Of a DNA stretch of 48,323 bases, positions 1 through 7,429 are shown in pieces. A program made the position numbers and the translations under genes. Each line of letters opens with the position of its first letter. Within the stretch, counting starts at the first letter, position 1. Source of the DNA: Oscillospiraceae bacterium (GTDB lineage Bacteria; Bacillota; Clostridia; Oscillospirales; Ruminococcaceae); the NCBI GenBank assembly GCA_024684395.1, contig JAIKWY010000186.1, forward strand, positions 1 through 48,323, written 5' to 3'. The notes beneath the pieces are model-generated. The model was given only the letters and a program-made list of their open reading frames with translations. It made no database searches and was not told the DNA's origin.

Positions 1-1
1 T

Positions 2-229
2 GTGGATCTTGACACGAGCTATGTGGACTTCCCGACAGCGATCAAGGAAGCTGGCAATAACGGTTTTACAAAGCCCGAACCCGAAACGTCTCTCCCGTAC
101 ATCCCCGGCATCACAGCCAGCGAGGTGCAGCGATACCTAACATGGTGCGCTGCGAAGGGCGCAGGTAACTATCCGGATACTGAGGACGGATTTATGCAGT
201 TTATCAACGAAACATATGGAGGCAAGTAA
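2..229 (+). CDS. C-terminal fragment of a probable phage-type lysin (GH25-like)
   Basis: The reading frame is open at the left window edge and ends at a TAA, so only the last 75 residues are visible. The opening residues VDLDTSYVDFP resemble the end of a GH25 lysozyme barrel (the 'GNVDLDxxYxDFP' region), followed by a linker and a short tail domain containing ITASEVQRYLTWC. That family call is inference from a short stretch. A strong terminator follows at once, and two tRNA genes on the opposite strand lie beyond it. This is the arrangement seen when a late lysis gene ends a prophage inserted at a tRNA. It could equally be a chromosomal cell-wall hydrolase. Confidence 0.45.
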   Translation: MDLDTSYVDFPTAIKEAGNNGFTKPEPETSLPYIPGITASEVQRYLTWCAAKGAGNYPDTEDGFMQFINETYGGK

Positions 230-250
230 TGGAATACGCAACAAGCCAAA

Positions 251-293
251 ACCCGCCCGGGTATCGTTCAACCGGGCGGGTGGTTTGTTTTTG
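251..293 (+). terminator. Rho-independent terminator after the lysin fragment
   Basis: Ten-base arms ACCCGCCCGG and CCGGGCGGGT enclose an 11-nt loop and are followed by GGTTTGTTTTTT. It lies 22 nt after the stop codon of the preceding gene. Confidence 0.85.
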
Positions 294-370
294 GGTACAG
301 GTGTCGTACCTGGTGTCGTACTTATGATTGTGAGACCAAAAACAGGCACAATTCAGAGAAAAACAAAGAG

Positions 371-398
371 CCCCGGAATCGTGAAATTCCGGGGTTTT
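371..398. terminator. Terminator hairpin between the lysin fragment and the tRNA genes
   Basis: Perfect 9-bp stem CCCCGGAAT/ATTCCGGGG with a 6-nt loop, followed by TTTTCT on the plus strand and by CTCTTTGTTT on the minus strand. It probably ends the leftward tRNA transcript and blocks rightward read-through. Confidence 0.75.
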
Positions 399-400
399 CT

Positions 401-492
401 TGGCGGAAAGAGAGGGATTCGAACCCTCGGTGCGCTATTAACGCACACACGATTTCCAGTCGTGCGCCTTAGACCAGCTCAGCCATCTTTCC
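401..492 (-). tRNA. tRNA-Ser (anticodon GGA)
   Basis: On the minus strand the molecule runs from GGAAAGA to TCTTTCCGCCA. It has a paired 7-bp acceptor stem, a long variable arm as expected of tRNA-Ser, a TTCGAAT T-loop and an encoded CCA. The anticodon loop is CTGGAAA, giving anticodon GGA. It is the second gene of a two-tRNA transcript, 20 nt after tRNA-Leu. Confidence 0.95.
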
Positions 493-512
493 AGACATAT
501 AAAAAAGGAAAA

Positions 513-599
513 TGGTGCGAGTGACGGGACTTGAACCCACACGTCGTTTCCAACACTAGCACCTCAAGCTAGCCTGTCTGCCAATTCCAGCACACTCGC
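513..599 (-). tRNA. tRNA-Leu (anticodon GAG)
   Basis: The minus-strand molecule starts GCGAGTG and ends CACTCGCACCA with an encoded CCA. The anticodon stem CTAGC/GCTAG holds the loop TTGAGGT, giving anticodon GAG for leucine. A long variable arm and a GGTTCAAGTCC T-arm support class II tRNA-Leu. A consensus promoter lies just upstream. Confidence 0.95.
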
Positions 600-633
600 A
601 TTTTCCTTACAGCCTCGTTTGGACTGCTTTATT

Positions 634-662
634 ATTCTATCACAAATAACCTCCTTTGTCAA
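634..662 (-). promoter_or_regulatory. Sigma-A promoter of the tRNA-Leu/tRNA-Ser transcript
   Basis: Minus strand: TTGACA (657-662), 17-bp spacer ending TGA (extended -10), TAGAAT (634-639). The tRNA-Leu 5' end is 35 nt downstream. Confidence 0.85.
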
Positions 663-705
663 GCTAATTCCACAAAGTTATAGTTTTGGATACGATAGGT
701 CAGTT

Positions 706-1863
706 TTACCGCAGAAGCGCCTCCGGGACTGCCTCCGCCATGCGCTGGTAGGCAGCATTGCTCGGATGCAGATGGTCGCCGCTGTCAAAGCCCTTGGCAA
801 ACGCCGACGGTCTCTCCGGATCCCGCACCGCCGCATCGAAATCAATACAGCCGTCCGCTTCCTTGGTCGTCCGCATCCAGTCATTGACTTCGCAGCGGAG
901 GTCGTCACGGAACTTCGCATAGGTCCGCCAACCCTCGATCGGCAGGAGCGTCCCGAGGTACACCTTCAGCTTATGATCCTTCGCCATTGCAATGTAACGC
1001 CGCAGACCGTCGATCATCTCCTCCGCCGTCGGCAGGTCGCTCCAAGGACGGAACGGGTTGACATCGGTGCCGACCGGGTGGATGATGTCGTTGATGCCAT
1101 GCTGGATGATGATGGTATCCGCACCGGCGACCTCGATCTCGTGCGGGAAGCGGGTCGCACCCTTCAAGCCATAGGAATCATAGGTGATGCAGTCATACTG
1201 CCGCAGGATGCGTGTGCCGCTCGCTGCCTTGCGCACGGCGGCTGTATGCCCGTTCTCCTGCCGGAGCAGGCGCTTGATGAGATAGTCCGGCCATGCCTGT
1301 GCCGTGATGGAATCGCCGTAGCAGATGATCGTGCGGGACGCCTCGTCAGCCTGCACTTCCACATCGCTCAGGAAATAGTAGACATTCGTCTTGTTGGACA
1401 GATCCTCCGGCAGCTCAGGGCAGTCCGCAAAATCGCCCGTGGCAAAATAGCCCCCCGAGAGCGGTCCCGTGATGCTGACCGCAGAACGCAGCTCTGTGAA
1501 GTCGGCAAAATACAGGCTCACCGCCAGCTTCTCGCCCCGCTCGATGCGATACGGCAGCGGATCGCTCTTCACACGCTCACCGGGCTGGATGGTCACTGCC
1601 TCGCTGCCGTCAAAGGTCAGACGGCGGATGCTGCTCAGCTCTACGGTGGAGCCATGCTCGACCCGTGCAACGGTCACATAGCTGACGGTCACAGGCTCAT
1701 TGCCGCAGAAGTTGTCGAGCGTGATGCGCAGTGCGTCGCCGTTCAGCAGCATCGTCACCGGATAGCGCAGCGTCAGATGGCGTCCGTAGTTCTCCGGGCG
1801 CCGCATACGGATGGAGATCGCATTTCCCCACACGGATGTCCATTTGGTATATCTATCAGTCAT
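706..1863 (-). CDS. SGNH/GDSL-type esterase with N-terminal beta domain
   Basis: A 385-residue cytoplasmic-looking hydrolase without a signal peptide. The SGNH blocks are all present: GDSIT at 183-187 (nucleophile Ser185), GIND at 256-259 (oxyanion Asn258) and DHLH at 363-366 (catalytic Asp363/His366). About 170 residues of beta-rich sequence precede the catalytic domain, as in two-domain carbohydrate esterases that remove acetyl groups from polysaccharides; the true substrate is not visible. The chosen ATG has AAAGGAGAGG seven bases ahead; an upstream in-frame ATG 36 nt earlier lacks this. A perfect promoter sits in the gap to the upstream AraC gene, which may regulate it. Confidence 0.85.
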   Translation of the reverse strand: MTDRYTKWTSVWGNAISIRMRRPENYGRHLTLRYPVTMLLNGDALRITLDNFCGNEPVTVSYVTVARVEHGSTVELSSIRRLTFDGSEAVTIQPGERVKSDPLPYRIERGEKLAVSLYFADFTELRSAVSITGPLSGGYFATGDFADCPELPEDLSNKTNVYYFLSDVEVQADEASRTIICYGDSITAQAWPDYLIKRLLRQENGHTAAVRKAASGTRILRQYDCITYDSYGLKGATRFPHEIEVAGADTIIIQHGINDIIHPVGTDVNPFRPWSDLPTAEEMIDGLRRYIAMAKDHKLKVYLGTLLPIEGWRTYAKFRDDLRCEVNDWMRTTKEADGCIDFDAAVRDPERPSAFAKGFDSGDHLHPSNAAYQRMAEAVPEALLR

Positions 1864-1911
1864 TGCAGACCTCTCCTTTATAGTAAGCTTTTGGTGCATG
1901 ATAATACTACT

Positions 1912-1940
1912 ATTATACTATGCTCTACAATTCTTGTCAA
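1912..1940 (-). promoter_or_regulatory. Sigma-A promoter of the SGNH esterase gene
   Basis: TTGACA (1935-1940) and TATAAT (1912-1917) with a 17-bp spacer, both perfect consensus, lying between the AraC stop codon and the esterase start. Confidence 0.9.
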
Positions 1941-1961
1941 GTTTTTGTGAAATTATTGGGC

Positions 1962-2759
1962 TCAGCCCTTCTCCGCCGCATTCCTGTAAGCAAGCGGCGT
2001 GCAGCCGCAGTGCTCGTGAAACTGCCTTGCAAAATGCTCATAGCTCCGGTAGCCGGATTTGTAGGCAATGTCCCGGACGGTCATGTCTGTGGTCGTCAGC
2101 AGCATCTGCGCAAAAGCAATGCGGGCGTTGATGAGATCCTGCATGAATGTCACCCCGAAGTACTTCTTATAATAGTACTGGAACGCCGTGCGGCTCATGC
2201 GCACCTCGTGGGACGACCATTCCACCGTGCGCTGTACATACGGCTCCGTATAGATCTTGCTGCGGATCGTCAGCAGCATCTCATAGGTCAGATCTGTGCG
2301 GACGGTCTCGGTCTGATGGAGCATGTCGCTGATGCGGTTCAGCAGCAGCCAGAACCAGAGCTGTAGGTTCCCGGCACTGTTCCGCTGCCGTGCAGCATTC
2401 TCCTCCGAGATCATCTTCATGCAGTAGCTCAGGAACGATACATTCCCCATCGGCTCTGGCTTCCCTGCCGGGATGTCGAGGGAATCGAAGCGTTCCTGCT
2501 CCCCGGGCTCAAACGCAAAATGCAGCCAGTCATTCGCAAAGCTGTGCTGCGGCATACAGCGATAGAACTGCGGCATCCCCTCCGGGTAGACGATCATCGA
2601 GTTTTCCGGCACATAGACCTCCTTGCCGCCCAGCATGAACAGCGACTCGCTTTTGAGGATCAGCAGCAGCCAGTCACCGCTCCCGTCCGGTCGGTCGATG
2701 CGGAAATCGGCATCGTGGACATGGTCATAGCCAACATGATGTAAGAGCAAAACTATCAC
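1962..2759 (-). CDS. AraC-family transcriptional regulator
   Basis: 265 residues: an N-terminal cupin-like sensing domain (roughly 1-130; 'PENSMIVYPEGMPQFY' is typical) and a C-terminal double helix-turn-helix (about 165-262) ending with the family signature 'DIAYKSGYRSYEHFARQFHEHCGCTP'. It probably binds a sugar and acts on the neighbouring esterase gene; that link is inference from position. The start is uncertain: the GTG at 2759 has no clear ribosome binding site, whereas GGGGTGAT precedes an in-frame TTG at 2750. Its promoter overlaps a divergent plus-strand promoter for a putative small RNA. Confidence 0.85.
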   Translation of the reverse strand: MIVLLLHHVGYDHVHDADFRIDRPDGSGDWLLLILKSESLFMLGGKEVYVPENSMIVYPEGMPQFYRCMPQHSFANDWLHFAFEPGEQERFDSLDIPAGKPEPMGNVSFLSYCMKMISEENAARQRNSAGNLQLWFWLLLNRISDMLHQTETVRTDLTYEMLLTIRSKIYTEPYVQRTVEWSSHEVRMSRTAFQYYYKKYFGVTFMQDLINARIAFAQMLLTTTDMTVRDIAYKSGYRSYEHFARQFHEHCGCTPLAYRNAAEKG

Positions 2760-2791
2760 CCCGATTTTTTATTTTTCATCATCTATCCTGT

Positions 2792-2820
2792 ATTATACAT
2801 CATTGCAATTCTTTTGTCAA
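2792..2820 (-). promoter_or_regulatory. Sigma-A promoter of the AraC-family gene
   Basis: Minus strand TTGACA (2815-2820), 17-bp spacer, TATAAT (2792-2797). It interlocks with a plus-strand promoter whose -35 lies inside this spacer. Confidence 0.85.
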
Positions 2821-2831
2821 TCGTTTATAAT
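2803..2831 (+). promoter_or_regulatory. Divergent promoter for a putative structured RNA
   Basis: Plus strand TTGCAA (2803-2808), exactly 17 bp, TATAAT (2826-2831). The matching inverted octamers AATCGTTT (2819-2826) and AAACGATT (2852-2859) bracket the predicted start and could be an operator. Confidence 0.65.
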
Positions 2832-2837
2832 AAATAC

Positions 2838-3082
2838 ATGAAATGAGTCGAAAACGATTAAGCCAGCCTTTGAAGGAAACTGTGTGTGTGGGCACAGGTG
2901 AGGCTGCTGTCGTGGGATAATGCGGCGGGAACTGCGCTCCCTCCGCATACCAGACAGAAATGTCTGATGCAGAGCGATCTGCAAATTATCACACCTATCC
3001 TCGCACGTCACCTCCCCCCCGACGTTTGCGAAGATATAACCAAAACAGCAGACCCGCTGCATAATTTGCAGCGGGTTTGTTA
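2838..3082 (+). ncRNA. Candidate structured small RNA divergent from the AraC gene
   Basis: There is no convincing coding frame in this 245-nt stretch, but it has its own promoter, a chain of hairpins and a 3' terminator-like stem. Visible stems: CAGCCT (2873-2878) with AGGCTG, enclosing CTGTG/CACAG; an 11-position helix at 2920-2948 with one mismatch; CAGACA-GAAA-TGTCTG (2951-2966, GNRA loop); GCAGA-GCGA-TCTGC (2969-2982, GNRA loop); a hairpin at 3002-3030 whose 11-nt loop is ACCTCCCCCCC, complementary to AGGAGGU-type ribosome binding sites. I do not recognise the class. It could be a known Firmicute RNA family that I cannot match by eye. Confidence 0.55.
3052..3081. terminator. Terminator hairpin shared by the small RNA and the EAL gene
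   Basis: Perfect 10-bp stem ACCCGCTGCA/TGCAGCGGGT with loop TAATT. It is followed by TTTGTTA on the plus strand, ending the putative small RNA. In the minus direction it lies just past the EAL stop but has a poorer U-tract. Confidence 0.65.
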
Positions 3083-3084
3083 CG

Positions 3085-4704
3085 TTATGCGCCTTCTTTT
3101 TGCTCCGTCTCGTCGATGATGAGCGCAGCCGAGCCGTATGCTTTCAGGGGTCTGCCGGTCTCGTCAAATTCCGTGGTATAGCGCACACGGAACGGGATCC
3201 TGCCCACCGTGAGGGGGATGACCGCCTCGACCTCCTTCTCGCCGTTTTCGAGCTTCCGGAGCATCTCATGGTACATGTCGTAGTAATCCATCGGGAAGAT
3301 GCCGCACTCAAATGCCGAATCCGGGTAATTCTCCACCACCGGCGGCAGATGCAGGTCTCTCATGCAGCGGAAGCACGGGCGCATCTGCTTCGTCGCAAAG
3401 TAGTATTCCCACGCATAGACATTCACCTGCTCGATCGCATACCGGAAACGCCGCTCGCTGTCATACAGATCCTCATAACGCTTCTTCTCGGCGGTGACGT
3501 TCTGTACCATCGCATAGAACAGGTACTGGTCGCCCGCCTTGCCGATCATGCGGATAAAGCTCCGGATGCAGATCTTGTCCTCCCCGCAGGTCTTGGAGCA
3601 GATCTTCCGCCATGTTTCACAGGTCTGTTCCTCACCGGTCTCGATCGCCCGCTGCAAGGCATCCTGATAGATGCGCTTGTTCTCGTCATCGAGCATATCG
3701 CAGGGATCCATGCGCAGGATCTCCTTCTCGGTGAGGTTCATGCCGATCTCTTTGATATACTTCTGGTTGACACGCAGGATCTCCATGTGACAGTTCTGGA
3801 ACGAGAAGATCGCCGCACCGCCGACATAGTTGTTGAAAATGAGCGTCTCCATCGAATTGGGATCCCAGAACTTCCCGGCATCCATGACGCTGATGAGATC
3901 CATCGACTGAACCATCGGCTCCTGCTCATACTGCACGATCTTGCGGATAAATTCATCCTCCGGCACGGGCTTGGAGTAAAGATAGCCCTGTACATAGCAG
4001 CAGCCGATGCTCTTCATATAATCCGCCTGCTCGATCGTCTCCACGCCCTCTGCCACGGCAGGTGTACCGAGCCACTTGGTCATCTGCACCATCGAGCTGA
4101 TGATCGTTCCGCCCCGTCCGCCGATGTTGCCGCTGAGGAAGCGCATATCGAGCTTGATGACGTCCACCGCCAGGTCTTTCAGGACATTCAGCGAGGAATA
4201 GCCACTGCCAAAATCATCCATCTCAACCACATAGCCGATGGCGTGGAGCTTCTGGAGCACGTCGGAAACGAGCTCCATGCCCCCGATGGCGGAGGACTCC
4301 GTGATCTCCACATGCAGAAGCTTCACGGGGATGTCGTACTTCTTGCGGATGACCTCGATCTCGTCGAGGTAATTGTTCCGGAAGATGTCGTAGCGGGACA
4401 TGTTGACGGAGATCGGCACAGGCTTGACATCCTCGTCAAGGCATCTGCGCTGGAACCGGCAGACCTGCTCAAAGATGGCAAGGTCAGCCTTGTTGATGAG
4501 ATCATGCTGCTCCAGCACGGGAATGAAATCCGACGGGTACTGCATCCCGTGCTCCGGATCCTGCCACCGCATCAGCGCCTCTGCGCCGATCATTCTGCCC
4601 GTGGCATGGTTCACCTTCGGCTGATAGCACACAAAGATGTGCCCCTCCTGCAAAGCCTTGGAAAAGCCTTGCAGCAGCTCTTCCTCTGTCATACGTGTAT
4701 TCAT
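3085..4704 (-). CDS. EAL-domain c-di-GMP phosphodiesterase with C-terminal PAS-like domains
   Basis: 539 residues. The EAL domain comes first (about 12-262) and keeps the metal and catalytic residues: EAL at 42-44, Asn101 (SVNMS), Glu133 (EITES), Asp163-Asp164 in DDFGSGYSS, Lys184 and Glu219 (AEGVET). It is therefore probably an active phosphodiesterase cleaving c-di-GMP. Two PAS-like sensory segments follow (about 285-405 and 415-535). EAL-then-PAS is the reverse of the usual order. There are no membrane segments, so it is cytosolic. GGGAGGT precedes the ATG by six bases, and a perfect promoter lies upstream. The gene stands alone. Confidence 0.9.
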   Translation of the reverse strand: MNTRMTEEELLQGFSKALQEGHIFVCYQPKVNHATGRMIGAEALMRWQDPEHGMQYPSDFIPVLEQHDLINKADLAIFEQVCRFQRRCLDEDVKPVPISVNMSRYDIFRNNYLDEIEVIRKKYDIPVKLLHVEITESSAIGGMELVSDVLQKLHAIGYVVEMDDFGSGYSSLNVLKDLAVDVIKLDMRFLSGNIGGRGGTIISSMVQMTKWLGTPAVAEGVETIEQADYMKSIGCCYVQGYLYSKPVPEDEFIRKIVQYEQEPMVQSMDLISVMDAGKFWDPNSMETLIFNNYVGGAAIFSFQNCHMEILRVNQKYIKEIGMNLTEKEILRMDPCDMLDDENKRIYQDALQRAIETGEEQTCETWRKICSKTCGEDKICIRSFIRMIGKAGDQYLFYAMVQNVTAEKKRYEDLYDSERRFRYAIEQVNVYAWEYYFATKQMRPCFRCMRDLHLPPVVENYPDSAFECGIFPMDYYDMYHEMLRKLENGEKEVEAVIPLTVGRIPFRVRYTTEFDETGRPLKAYGSAALIIDETEQKEGA

Positions 4705-4749
4705 GGACTGACCTCCCTTGGTTTCGTTTTGGGTGTTGCATCACTCACA

Positions 4750-4778
4750 ATTATAACACATTTCACAAATCATGTCAA
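4750..4778 (-). promoter_or_regulatory. Sigma-A promoter of the EAL gene
   Basis: TTGACA (4773-4778), 17-bp spacer ending TGT (extended -10), TATAAT (4750-4755). Confidence 0.9.
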
Positions 4779-4809
4779 GCTATGTGCATAGATGTTCACA
4801 GAAACAGCA

Positions 4810-4843
4810 CAAAAAAGCTGCCGCATCCTGGGATGCAGCAGCT
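4810..4843 (-). terminator. Terminator after the S26-like gene
   Basis: Minus strand: 12-bp stem AGCTGCTGCATC/GATGCGGCAGCT with loop CCAG, then TTTTTTG. A closely similar sequence ends the ABC permease gene near 25.5 kb. Confidence 0.85.
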
Positions 4844-4850
4844 GTTGTTT

Positions 4851-6200
4851 TTAGAGCTTCTTTCTCTCGTTTTCGAGAACGGCGATCAGATCGTCGATCG
4901 AGCCGGAGGAGGCGATGTCGGAGCTTGTCTTGCCCTTGCTCGATGCAGCACGGTAGGTCGAGCTGAGAATATCGTCGATATTCGGGGAAGAGAAGTGCGA
5001 CGGCTCGGATGCCTTCGGAGCGGGAGCCGGTGCCGGTTCCGGCTTGGGTGCCGGTGCGGGCTCTGCCTTGAGTGCCGGAGCCGGTGCGGGATCATCATCC
5101 GGGATGGTCACCTTGAACGGCTTACGGGCAGGCTTCGGTGCGGGCTCGTCCTCCTTGGGTGCGGCGCTGCGCTTCGGCTTGGGTGCCGGATCCTCGGATG
5201 CCATGTTCAGCTTGAACGGCTTCGGAGCCTCATCCTCCTGCGGAGCAGGTGCCGGACGCTTGGTACCGCCCTGCTTTGCACGGCGTACAGGCTTGGCAGC
5301 CTCCTCTACCTCAGAGGGGGTAAATACCTGCGTACCGCCGGGACGTGCGGGAGACTTGCCCTTCTTGCGGTCCTCTTCCTCCTGCTTGGCACGTTCCAGA
5401 TCCTCCTGCTGGGGCGCCTTGAACTTCATGGTGCGCTCCTGTACAGCCTTCTGGTACGGGGAATTTTCGTTGACAGGCTTTGCGGAAAAATGCTCGGAGA
5501 TAGAGCTCTTCTTCTTTTCGAGCGTATCATCCTCGCCGGTGGATTCCTCGGGGTCAAACAGCGGTGCCTTCTTGGACTTTGCCGGCTTCTTCACGATGGG
5601 CTCTACCTCGGATTCGTCGAAGAAGAAGTCATCCTCGTCAAGCTCCTCCTTGCCGCTTCTGGCGATCTTCACCAGCAGCAGTGCGATCAGGATGATGCAC
5701 GGTACCACGAGCAGCAGCATCAGACCGGGCACAGACGTTGCAAAGGTCACAAAGCTGTACAGATCCTCGCTCGCCCAGGTGCAGAGCGCAATGATATTGC
5801 TGCGGGGGATGCTCAGCGACTCCTCCCCGCCTGCGATCGTGGCAGGATAGTAAACGGTCTCGCCGCTTGCATCCATCGTCAGATCATAGATGACACGGGG
5901 CGCTAAATTGCCGTCAGGCAGATAGCACAGCACCTTGTTTCCCTGCGCAATGCTTGTCGTGCTCGCAGCGCTCGAACGGACAGGTGCCTGCTTGGCAAAT
6001 ACCAGAGATTTTTCAGGGATATCCGGCGCCATGTCTGCCGAATCGTTCAGATACAGATAATACCCGCCGACCATCGGCACGGAATCACCGGAGAAGATCA
6101 CGTTGGCAGTGACTGTCACACCGATCAGCATCAGCATCAAGATCACGGCGATCACGACGAATACTGATTTTCCCTTTTTGGCTTTGGTTTTCGTACTCAT
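4851..6200 (-). CDS. Signal-peptidase-like (S26) membrane protein, probably inactive, with Pro/Ala-rich tail
   Basis: 449 residues: membrane segment at about 12-34, extracytoplasmic domain at 35-155, second membrane segment at about 157-179, then a 270-residue cytoplasmic tail rich in Pro, Ala, Lys and Glu with PAPAPKPEPAPAPAP runs. The outer domain resembles the archaeal/SipW-type signal peptidase fold ('GYYLYLNDSADMAPDIP'). However, the position that should be the catalytic Ser before Met is Asp56 (ADMAP), so cleavage is unlikely. It may be a scaffold or regulatory relative; the role is unknown. The start was chosen for AAGGAG eight bases ahead of the inner ATG rather than the ATG ten codons upstream. 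It is transcribed alone. Confidence 0.6.
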   Translation of the reverse strand: MSTKTKAKKGKSVFVVIAVILMLMLIGVTVTANVIFSGDSVPMVGGYYLYLNDSADMAPDIPEKSLVFAKQAPVRSSAASTTSIAQGNKVLCYLPDGNLAPRVIYDLTMDASGETVYYPATIAGGEESLSIPRSNIIALCTWASEDLYSFVTFATSVPGLMLLLVVPCIILIALLLVKIARSGKEELDEDDFFFDESEVEPIVKKPAKSKKAPLFDPEESTGEDDTLEKKKSSISEHFSAKPVNENSPYQKAVQERTMKFKAPQQEDLERAKQEEEDRKKGKSPARPGGTQVFTPSEVEEAAKPVRRAKQGGTKRPAPAPQEDEAPKPFKLNMASEDPAPKPKRSAAPKEDEPAPKPARKPFKVTIPDDDPAPAPALKAEPAPAPKPEPAPAPAPKASEPSHFSSPNIDDILSSTYRAASSKGKTSSDIASSGSIDDLIAVLENERKKL

Positions 6201-6235
6201 TGGGCGTTCTCCTTCCCTCTTTACATTCAATTTGT

Positions 6236-6264
6236 ATTATACCACACTCGGAGCTATTTTGCAA
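6236..6264 (-). promoter_or_regulatory. Sigma-A promoter of the S26-like gene
   Basis: TTGCAA (6259-6264), 17-bp spacer ending TGG (extended -10), TATAAT (6236-6241). Confidence 0.8.
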
Positions 6265-6356
6265 GTGATTTCCGGAAAAATATCCGGGGATTTTCAGAAA
6301 CACGCTTCTTATGGAGGAAAAGTGAGAAAATCATCGGATATTTCACCGGTAATACT

Positions 6357-6384
6357 GAAAAAGCCGGCAGGGACTCTGCCGGCT
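6357..6384 (-). terminator. Terminator of the rpsB-tsf operon
   Basis: Minus strand: 9-bp stem AGCCGGCAG/CTGCCGGCT with a 5-nt loop followed by TTTTTC, 22 nt after the tsf stop. Confidence 0.9.
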
Positions 6385-6405
6385 TTGTGCAGCAATTATC
6401 CAGAC

Positions 6406-7332
6406 TCAGCCGATCATGCTTGCTACTTCAGCAGCGAAATCGTCAGCCTTCTTCTCAATGCCCTCGCCGAGCTCGAAGCATACGAAACCGGTCACCTCGA
6501 TCGGTGCGCCAGCCTCCTTTGCCTTGGAGTCAACATACTGCTTGACAGTCATCTTGTTCTCCTTGACAAAAGCCTGCTCCATCAGGCAGATCTCGGAATA
6601 CAGCTTGCCGATCTTGCCCTCAGCGATCTTTACCTTAGCCTGCTCCGGCTTGGAAGCGAGCTTCGGATCCTCTTCCATCTGCTTGAGGATAACTTCCTTC
6701 TCCTCGTCAACACGAGACTGCGGAACGTCCTCACGGTTCAGGTACTCCGGATGCATAGCAGCAACCTGGAAATCGCAATCCTTCAGAGCCTCGAGGACTG
6801 CCGGAGCAGCGCCTGCGGTGGTCTTAGCGGATACGAGCGCACCTGCGAGACCGCCCTGGTGGATATACGGAACAACAGCATCGCCGGTCAGACGAGCGAA
6901 GCGGCGGATCTTCATGTTCTCACGGATGGAGAGGAACAGCTCCTGGAGCTCCTCGGCAACGGTCTTGTCGCCGCCCTCGATGGTGCATGCATTCAGAGCA
7001 TCCACATCAGCCGGATCCTGTGCGATAACGGTCTTTGCAACGTTCTCAACGAACTCCTTGAACTTCGGGTTCTTGGCAGCGAAGTCGGTCTCGATGTTGA
7101 CCTCAACAACAGCGCCAACGGTGTTGTCATCGTTCACAACTGCGAGAGCCAGACCCTCGGCAGCAACTCTGCCAGCCTTCTTAGCCTGGGTAGCCAGACC
7201 CTTCTCACGCAGGATCTTGACAGCCTCATCCATATTGCCGTCTGCCTCAGTCAGTGCCTTCTTGCAGTCCATCATGCCGGCACCGGTCATCTGACGCAGC
7301 TCATTGATCTCCTGAACAGAAATTTTAGCCAT
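6406..7332 (-). CDS. tsf: Translation elongation factor Ts
   Basis: 308 residues. It acts in the cytosol as the nucleotide exchange factor that recycles EF-Tu-GDP. The N-terminal UBA-like segment (ISVQEINELRQMTGAGMMDCKKAL) and the core motif ETDFAAKNPKF, a variant of the usual TDFVAKN, identify it. The length fits the family. It follows rpsB by 97 nt on the same strand, the classical S2-EF-Ts operon, and ends in a strong terminator. The ribosome binding site is weak (AAGAGTGAT), consistent with dependence on rpsB transcription. Confidence 0.97.
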   Translation of the reverse strand: MAKISVQEINELRQMTGAGMMDCKKALTEADGNMDEAVKILREKGLATQAKKAGRVAAEGLALAVVNDDNTVGAVVEVNIETDFAAKNPKFKEFVENVAKTVIAQDPADVDALNACTIEGGDKTVAEELQELFLSIRENMKIRRFARLTGDAVVPYIHQGGLAGALVSAKTTAGAAPAVLEALKDCDFQVAAMHPEYLNREDVPQSRVDEEKEVILKQMEEDPKLASKPEQAKVKIAEGKIGKLYSEICLMEQAFVKENKMTVKQYVDSKAKEAGAPIEVTGFVCFELGEGIEKKADDFAAEVASMIG

Positions 7333-7429
7333 TTGAAATCACTCTTTCTATCTTGTATTTTTAAGAATGGGCATGTGGTGACGCTGCCCCACGCCCGGTT
7401 CCGGAGCATATCCGGAGTTATAAAGTCAA

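Noticed and set aside
2817-3119. Small frames on both strands between the AraC and EAL genes
   Set aside because: No start signals; the DNA is better explained as hairpin-forming RNA.
3100-4791. Long plus-strand frame opposite the EAL gene (also similar frames opposite the pectate lyase, valS, secA and the wall-binding gene)
   Set aside because: Mirror frames caused by GC-rich codon bias; the other strand in each case has clear family motifs.
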